Of a stretch of DNA of 64,000 nucleotides, positions 59,623 to 64,000 are shown piece by piece. The position numbers and the translations under genes are program-made. This DNA is from Streptomyces ardesiacus (GTDB taxonomy: Bacteria > Actinomycetota > Actinomycetes > Streptomycetales > Streptomycetaceae), in NCBI RefSeq assembly GCF_003112575.1, contig NZ_BEWC01000005.1:558001-622000 (forward strand), read 5' to 3'. The notes under the pieces are model-generated. The model had not been told where the DNA came from, searched no databases, and was given only the letters and a program-made list of their open reading frames with translations. Numbering within the stretch: the first letter of the stretch is position 1; every line of letters begins with the position of its first letter.

Positions 59623-59707
59623 CGGTAGCGGAGGGATTTGAACCCTCGGTGACTTGCGCCACACTCGCTTTCGAGGCGAGCTCCTTCGGCCGCTCGGACA
59701 CGCTACC
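59623..59707 (-). tRNA. tRNA-Ser (anticodon CGA)
   Basis: An 85-nt class II tRNA on the minus strand. The acceptor GGTAGCG pairs with CGCTACC plus discriminator G. The anticodon stem CTCGC/GCGAG has loop CTCGAAA, the long variable arm is TGTGGCGCAAGTCACC, and the T arm is GAGGG-TTCAAAT-CCCTC. Its 3' part resembles the island's target tRNA but is not identical. Confidence 0.97.
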
Positions 59708-59783
59708 GAGGGAGACCTTACAGCACTCAGCGGCATGCTCTGAAATCGGTATCGCGGTCGACGAACACCCGTCCTGACCGGGG

Positions 59784-60239
59784 TCAGCGGTCGCGGAAGA
59801 AGTCCGTGAGCAGCCGGGCGCAGTCGTCCTCGAGCACCCCCCCGATCACCTCGGGACGGTGGTTGAGGCGCCGGTCGCGCACGAGGTCCCACAGGGACCC
59901 GGCCGCCCCCGCCTTGTCGTCGCGGGCGCCGTAGACCACGCGGTCCACGCGGGACTGCACGAGCGCGCCCGCGCACATCGTGCACGGCTCCAGGGTGACG
60001 ACGAGCGTGCAGCCGACCAGCCGCCACTCGCCGGTCTCCGCGGCGGCCCGCCGGATCGCGAGGATCTCGGCGTGGGCCGTCGGGTCCCCGCCGGCCTCGC
60101 GTTCGTTGTACCCGGCGGACAGCACCGTGTGCCCGTCCGGCGCCAGTACGACGGCGCCGACGGGCACGTCCCCGCCCTCCGCGGCGCGCCCGGCCTCGGC
60201 CAGGGCGAGCCGCATCGCGGCCCGCCACGGGTCGCGCAC
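59784..60239 (-). CDS. tadA: tRNA-specific adenosine deaminase
   Basis: A 151-residue zinc deaminase that converts A34 to inosine in tRNA-Arg(ACG), whose gene is at 34889. The active site is H56-A-E58 (TAHAEIL) and P-C86-x-x-C89 (EPCTMCAGAL). Length and motifs match bacterial TadA. It is the second gene of a two-gene unit, starting 44 bp after the TadA-associated protein, on the same strand as tRNA-Ser(CGA) downstream. Essential in most bacteria. Confidence 0.95.
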   Translation of the reverse strand: MRDPWRAAMRLALAEAGRAAEGGDVPVGAVVLAPDGHTVLSAGYNEREAGGDPTAHAEILAIRRAAAETGEWRLVGCTLVVTLEPCTMCAGALVQSRVDRVVYGARDDKAGAAGSLWDLVRDRRLNHRPEVIGGVLEDDCARLLTDFFRDR

Positions 60240-60283
60240 CGGGTCGGGCGGTGCCTGCTCGGGGTCCTGCCCCTCCGGCGCGG

Positions 60284-60826
60284 TCAGCGGACGGTCTCCA
60301 GGACGTCCAGGGCGCCGAGGGCCTCGGCGATCACTCCGACCGCGTCCCCGGACATCGAGCGCAGTTCCTTCTCGCTCATGCCGAGGTCGTCGAGGATCTC
60401 CGCGTCGCCGACCGGCCCGTGCGGCACGGCCTCGCCGGAGCCGGCGGCCGCGTCGGAGCCGTCGCCGCCGTCCTCGTCGTCGGACTCGCCGTCCTCCGTG
60501 CCGTCGAGGTCGAGGGCGTCGAGGTCGTCGCCGTCCTCACCGGGTTCCCGGCCGAGCAGTTCGTCGGTGAGGAGGATCTCGCCGTAGCTGCTGCGGGCCG
60601 CCGCGGCGGCGTCCGAGACATAGATACGGGGGTCCTCCTCGCCGTCCACCCGGACGACTCCGAACCACGCGTCCTCCTGCTCGATCAGCACGAGCACCGT
60701 GTCCTCGTCGGGAGAGGCCTCCCGGGCCAGGTCGGCAAGATCCGACAGGGTTTCCACATCGTCGAGCTCTGTGTCGCTCGCTTCCCACCCGTCTTCGGTG
60801 CGCGCGAGCAGTGCGGCGAAGTACAC
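60284..60826 (-). CDS. TadA-associated acidic protein
   Basis: A 180-residue protein annotated in actinobacteria as tRNA adenosine deaminase-associated because of its fixed position before tadA. The N-terminal half is an alpha/beta domain (VYFAALLARTEDGWEASDTE ... DAWFGVVRVDGEEDPRIYVS). A very acidic linker (about 95-135; DGDDLDALDLDGTEDGESDD) leads to a short helical C terminus. The role is unknown. I chose the GTG giving VYFAALL, with GGGAGAG upstream. The codon before it in longer frames is not a start. Confidence 0.85.
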   Translation of the reverse strand: MYFAALLARTEDGWEASDTELDDVETLSDLADLAREASPDEDTVLVLIEQEDAWFGVVRVDGEEDPRIYVSDAAAAARSSYGEILLTDELLGREPGEDGDDLDALDLDGTEDGESDDEDGGDGSDAAAGSGEAVPHGPVGDAEILDDLGMSEKELRSMSGDAVGVIAEALGALDVLETVR

Positions 60827-61155
60827 CGTGACTCTCCCACTGGTCCTAGGCGTGCCGGTTGGGGGTCCCCCCGGCGGAGGCTGCGGGCGGGGGTGCGGTG
60901 CTTCGAGCCCCACCCACTCGGAATCGTGGCAGAAACAAGGCAGTCAGGGGACGTCTTCCGCGCCCTGTGTCCGGCTGTTTCGACCGGCGTCCCGGAAGAT
61001 GCGTGCCCGGGCAGCCGTCCAGCAGCGTTCTCGTCGCCGCCACGTGCGGATCGTACGCGGATTCTCGCGGTCCCCGCGTACGTCCGTCACCACCAACGTC
61101 GGCGCGGCGCGCGATCTTCCCCGGGCGGCTCAGGAAGTCGTCCGCCGGGGTGCGG
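60827..61155. other. 329-bp intergenic region with no gene seen
   Basis: Lies upstream of the TadA-associated gene and downstream of a small minus-strand gene. No frame has both codon bias and a ribosome site. It should contain the promoter of the tadA unit. No strong hairpin was found. Confidence 0.4.
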
Positions 61156-61434
61156 CTACCAGCGGAAGGTGCGCATGCGCATCGCGTGCCGCAGCCGGGC
61201 GGTCTTGGCGCGGCGCGGCTGCACGCGGTCCCGCAACTGGCGGGCCTCCGCGAGGTCGCGCAGGAACTGGGCCCGGCGCCGGCGCCGTTCGGCCTCGCGC
61301 TCCGGCCCGGGGTCCCGCGGCGGATCGCCGACGCCGTCCGGCTGCCGCTCCGGCACCGCGCTCGGCCCCGCCCCGTGTCCCGTCCCCCGGTCCGCTCCCG
61401 GGGACGGCGTGTTGTGGAAGTCCCGGTCAGGCAC
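61156..61434 (-). CDS. Small Arg-rich protein of unknown function
   Basis: A 92-residue protein from a GTG start (VPDRDFHNTPSPGADRG). The first half is Gly/Pro-rich and disordered; the second is strongly basic and helical (ERRRRRAQFLRDLAEARQLR then DRVQPRRAKTARLRHAMRMR). It could bind nucleic acid. It lies divergent from upp with a 141-bp gap. The ribosome site is weak (GGTGGTGAG). I recall a similar small hypothetical at this place in other streptomycetes. Confidence 0.62.
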   Translation of the reverse strand: MPDRDFHNTPSPGADRGTGHGAGPSAVPERQPDGVGDPPRDPGPEREAERRRRRAQFLRDLAEARQLRDRVQPRRAKTARLRHAMRMRTFRW

Positions 61435-61575
61435 AGTCTCACCACCCAGCGTCCGTCCCTCCCCCCTTCCCCCGGCCGGGCGGTTTGACGCCTGCGAACG
61501 GGTGGAGCGGTCTCGCGGGGCCTTGCCACTGCCGCGGGGACGCCGCTCCCACGGGGCCCGGTTACTGTGGTGGGC

Positions 61576-62211
61576 ATGCGTCTCCACGTCGTCGACCACC
61601 CCCTGGTCGCCCACAAGCTCACCACGCTGCGCGACCAGCGCACCGACTCCGCGACCTTCCGCCGTCTCGCCGACGAGCTGGTCACCCTGCTCGCCTACGA
61701 GGCCACGCGCGACGTGCGCACCGAACAGGTCGACATCCACACGCCGGTCTCGAAGACCACCGGCGTGAAGCTCTCCCACCCGCGCCCGCTGGTGGTGCCG
61801 ATCCTGCGGGCCGGTCTCGGCATGCTCGACGGCATGGTCCGGCTGCTGCCGACCGCCGAGGTGGGCTTCCTCGGCATGGTGCGCAACGAGGAGACGCTCC
61901 AGGCGTCCACCTACGCCACGCGGATGCCGGACGACCTGTCCGGCCGCCAGGTGTACGTCCTGGACCCCATGCTGGCCACCGGCGGCACCCTGGTCGCGTC
62001 CATCCGGGAGCTGATCAAGCGGGGCGCCGACGACGTGACGGCGGTGGTGCTGCTGGCCGCGCCCGAGGGCGTCGAACTCATGGAGCGCGAGCTGGCCGGC
62101 ACCCCGGTGACCGTCGTGACGGCCTCGGTCGACGAGCGGCTCAACGAGCAGGGCTACATCGTCCCGGGCCTCGGCGACGCGGGCGACCGCATGTACGGAG
62201 CGGCCGAGTAA
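61576..62211 (+). CDS. upp: Uracil phosphoribosyltransferase
   Basis: A 211-residue pyrimidine-salvage enzyme that makes UMP from uracil and PRPP. The PRPP-binding loop is VLDPMLATGGT (about 136-146), the flexible arm with RNEETLQ is present, and the C-terminal uracil-binding stretch is GYIVPGLGDAGDR. Length matches the family. ATG chosen; a GTG three codons earlier is possible. It converges with the LytR_C gene only 4 bp after its stop, leaving no room for a terminator between them. Confidence 0.96.
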   Translation: MRLHVVDHPLVAHKLTTLRDQRTDSATFRRLADELVTLLAYEATRDVRTEQVDIHTPVSKTTGVKLSHPRPLVVPILRAGLGMLDGMVRLLPTAEVGFLGMVRNEETLQASTYATRMPDDLSGRQVYVLDPMLATGGTLVASIRELIKRGADDVTAVVLLAAPEGVELMERELAGTPVTVVTASVDERLNEQGYIVPGLGDAGDRMYGAAE

Positions 62212-62215
62212 CCGC

Positions 62216-62854
62216 TCAGCAGCTCTTCTTCTGAGCCGTGGGCGTCGGCTGCGGCGCGGTCAGTCCGGCCAGCGCCGCGTCGGCGTCCGCGGGCTTGGCC
62301 AGCCCCTTGAACCCGTCGCCGATGATCAGGTCGACGGCGGCGCCCTTGCGGGCCGCTTCGGTGCGGTGCTCGGCGCCGGGGAGCTGGGTCCCGAGCAGCG
62401 TGAGCGACGTCTTCACGGAGGCGGCCGGGCCGAGCAGCAGGCCCGTGCCGGTGACCTTCTTGTCGTACTCCGCGGGCGCGTTGCTCACCTCGCCCACGCG
62501 GAAGCCGCGCTTCTTCAGCTCGTCGGCGGTCTTCTGGGCCAGTCCGCTGCGGGTGGTCGCGTTGAGCACGTTGACGGTGACCTGGCCGGGCTTCGGCAGC
62601 ACCGGGGCGGACGGCGAGGCACTCGCCTTCGCGGGGGTGGCACAGCCCGCGGCGCCGGCCGCCGAGGCCTTGTCGCCGCCGGTGAAGACGTCGATGAGCT
62701 GCAGCGTGCCCCAGCCGAGCACCCCGAGAACGGTGACGCAGGCGACGGCGGCGAACACGACGCGGCCGCGTCGCCGGACCGGGCGCATCCGCGGGTACTT
62801 GCCCCCCGTGATCTTGTACTGGCCACCCATGCCGGGAGGAGTCAGCATGCTCAT
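62216..62854 (-). CDS. Membrane-anchored LytR C-terminal (LytR_C) domain protein
   Basis: A 212-residue type II membrane protein. The short basic cytoplasmic N terminus (KYPRMRPVRRRGR) precedes one helix (about 33-53) and a Ser/Ala/Pro linker. The LytR_C domain (about 88-180; VTVNVLNATTRSGLAQKTAD then ELKKRGFRVGEVSN) ends in a conserved-looking QKKSC. This domain accompanies LytR-CpsA-Psr wall-polymer ligases or stands alone, probably binding wall glycopolymers. No ribosome site precedes the ATG, so translation may be leaderless. It shares an immediate convergent end with upp. Confidence 0.87.
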   Translation of the reverse strand: MSMLTPPGMGGQYKITGGKYPRMRPVRRRGRVVFAAVACVTVLGVLGWGTLQLIDVFTGGDKASAAGAAGCATPAKASASPSAPVLPKPGQVTVNVLNATTRSGLAQKTADELKKRGFRVGEVSNAPAEYDKKVTGTGLLLGPAASVKTSLTLLGTQLPGAEHRTEAARKGAAVDLIIGDGFKGLAKPADADAALAGLTAPQPTPTAQKKSC

Positions 62855-62952
62855 GAGCGCAGCGTAATGCTCGGGAGCGGCGATGCCTATTAGATGATCA
62901 GTCGACGTTCCGCAGTCGGGTGCAAGGCAACCCGAAAGGGTCAAGCGCGGGG

Positions 62953-63249
62953 TCAGTCGAGTTCGAGTACGCGGGCGTGCAGCACCTGGCGCTGCTGCAG
63001 CGCGGCCCGCACCGCCCGGTGCAGTCCGTCCTCCAGGTACAGATCGCCCTGCCACTTCACGACGTGCGCGAAGAGGTCGCCGTAGAAGGTGGAGTCCTCG
63101 GCCAGGAGCGTCTCCAGGTCGAGCTGACCCTTGGTCGTCACGAGCTGATCGAGGCGGACCGGGCGCGGAGCGACGTCCGCCCACTGCCGGGTGCTTTCCC
63201 GGCCGTGGTCGGGGTACGGCCGGCCGTTTCCGATGCGCTTGAAGATCAC
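62953..63249 (-). CDS. Conserved 98-residue actinobacterial protein (sometimes labelled VapB-like)
   Basis: A compact protein beginning MIFKRIGNGRPYPDHGREST and ending LQQRQVLHARVLELD. I recall orthologues at this place next to upp and the LytR_C gene across Streptomyces. Automatic annotation sometimes names it a VapB-family antitoxin. No PIN-domain toxin gene adjoins it, and the sequence has no ribbon-helix-helix or AbrB motif I can point to, so that label is doubtful. The internal WADVAPRPVRLDQLVTTKGQ and YGDLFAHVVKWQGDLYLEDG look like conserved cores. Function unknown. Confidence 0.78.
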   Translation of the reverse strand: MIFKRIGNGRPYPDHGRESTRQWADVAPRPVRLDQLVTTKGQLDLETLLAEDSTFYGDLFAHVVKWQGDLYLEDGLHRAVRAALQQRQVLHARVLELD

Positions 63250-63436
63250 ACGGAAAGCCTACCGGCCCGGGCGTTGCGGGCGCAGCCATGGCGCCGGAGT
63301 ACGGCGCCGGAAAAGACGCGTAAAGGGGACCAATCGCCAAAGGCCCCGTCAGATCGGCCCCCACGGGGGCCGTCCCGGGGTGGCGGAGAGCCGCACGACC
63401 GCCTCCGCCACCCCGCCCCCCTCGTGCAACGGTGCG

Positions 63437-63571
63437 TCAGCCGCGCCCGTGCTCCCGCGAGGGGAGCCGCTGTTCGCGGGGTGCCTGCGGCGCGGTGCCG
63501 GATGCGGGGGTACGGCGGGCGGCCTCGGCGCGCAGGAGGGCGCGCAGGACGGCGTACGGGTCGTGGGGCAT
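63437..63571 (-). CDS. 44-residue basic peptide gene, unknown function
   Basis: A short frame, MPHDPYAVLRALLRAEAARR followed by a Pro/Arg/Gln-rich tail, with GAGGAACCGCC before its ATG (a good ribosome site). The N-terminal half is a likely amphipathic helix. It lies downstream of another small gene on the same strand, so they may form one unit. No family known to me; coding status rests on the ribosome site and codon pattern. Confidence 0.5.
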   Translation of the reverse strand: MPHDPYAVLRALLRAEAARRTPASGTAPQAPREQRLPSREHGRG

Positions 63572-63647
63572 GGCGGTTCCTCGTTCCTGGTGTTTGGCGT
63601 GCTTGTCCGTGCGCGAGGGGGACCGGCGGTCGGCCGGCCCGGCACGG

Positions 63648-63977
63648 TCAGCAGCGCAGGACCACGGAACGGGGGCCACGGGGAAGGGAAGGGGCACCTT
63701 CGCCACGAGCAGCCCTTCGCAGCAGCACCGCCCGGCGACGGCCCGTCAGGGAGGAGGGCGGGGCGGGCCGGAGCACGGCCACGGGCCGGCCGCTGCGGCC
63801 CGGAACGCGCAGGACGGTGTCGAGGTGGTCGTACTCCGCGGTCGCACCGGCGACCGGTGCGACCGGGGCCGCCACGTGGGTGCCGGGCACGACGAGGACG
63901 AGCAGGAGGACCAGGACCCGCAGACAGGCGCCGATACGTCCGGAGCGGACGGCGGCGGCGTGCGGTGCGGGTCTCAC
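63648..63977 (-). CDS. Small secreted or membrane protein, unknown function
   Basis: A 109-residue protein from a GTG start (VRPAPHAAAVRSGRIGACLR). A hydrophobic segment (VLVLLLVLVVPGTHVAAPVA, about 21-40) looks like a signal peptide or anchor. The rest is Arg-rich and basic (GRRRAVLLRRAARGEGAPSL). GGGGG precedes the start very closely. Not recognised. It ends 76 bp before the 44-residue peptide gene. Confidence 0.55.
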   Translation of the reverse strand: MRPAPHAAAVRSGRIGACLRVLVLLLVLVVPGTHVAAPVAPVAGATAEYDHLDTVLRVPGRSGRPVAVLRPAPPSSLTGRRRAVLLRRAARGEGAPSLPRGPRSVVLRC

Positions 63978-64000
63978 CCCCTTCGTGTCCCCGCCCGCCG

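Noticed and set aside
62953..63249. A VapBC-type toxin-antitoxin locus
   Set aside because: No PIN-domain gene on either side, and no antitoxin DNA-binding motif seen in the 98-residue protein.

Overview
The window is chromosomal DNA of a streptomycete. G+C is very high with strong third-position G/C bias, and many genes start with GTG behind GGAG/AGGAGG ribosome sites. The gene content is typical of Streptomyces: two SigB-type sigma factors in tandem (SigF- and SigN-like), a subtilisin inhibitor of the SSI family, a DmdR2-like iron regulator, GAF-ANTAR proteins, SEC-C and DUF2797 proteins, and a TadA/TadA-associated pair. From memory, the order resembles the S. coelicolor core segment around SCO3970-SCO4043. 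That synteny is recall, not a search.

Layout. 1-11.8 kb: core genes for Xaa-Pro aminopeptidase, a GAF/PP2C-like phosphatase, a primase/polymerase-like protein, a SEC-C protein, a regulatory ATPase, a glycerophosphodiesterase, an HtrA-type membrane protease, and a quinone oxidoreductase divergent from a TetR regulator. 11.85-21.63 kb: an integrated, decayed genomic island between a complete tRNA-Ser(UGA) gene and a 78-bp perfect direct repeat of that tRNA's 3' part. It holds a GntR regulator with a palindromic operator, a six-gene translationally coupled operon of small integrative-element proteins, a two-gene PARIS-like (AriA/AriB) anti-phage module of clearly lower G+C, a 152-bp interrupted palindrome, a Nudix remnant joined to a 5'-truncated tyrosine recombinase, an IS remnant and a beta-propeller lipoprotein. 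Just beyond it are scraps of a second regulator copy and a third att-like sequence.

22-34.4 kb: core genes again. They include an intact stand-alone prim-pol, a small Asn/Gln/Ser-rich secreted protein, an ECF sigma factor of the SigE family, a fatty acyl-CoA ligase behind an 18-bp palindromic operator, an MFS exporter divergent from a TetR regulator, a giant PAS/receiver protein whose kinase module has lost its histidine, and an SSI-type inhibitor. 34.6-41.1 kb: tRNA-Ser(GCU), tRNA-Arg(ACG), a penicillin-binding transpeptidase, an HxlR regulator, DUF2797, an amidohydrolase, a PEBP protein with the DmdR2-like regulator, and a GntR/FCD regulator. 41.2-49.6 kb: a two-component system directly followed by two membrane glycosyltransferases in one translationally coupled run, then an MFS exporter with its TetR regulator.

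49.6-64 kb: an F420/FMN split-barrel protein with a STAS protein, two GAF-ANTAR proteins in tandem, a MarR-MFS-YceI operon in which the transporter carries three carboxypeptidase-regulatory-like domains, the sigF-like and sigN-like genes, a Dabb protein coupled to a tiny membrane protein, tRNA-Ser(CGA), tadA with its partner, upp, a LytR_C membrane protein and several small conserved proteins.

The best candidate for an unusual biological system is the PARIS-like pair at 15777-18015. It is the apparent cargo of a tRNA-Ser island that has kept regulators but has no recognisable replication or transfer genes.
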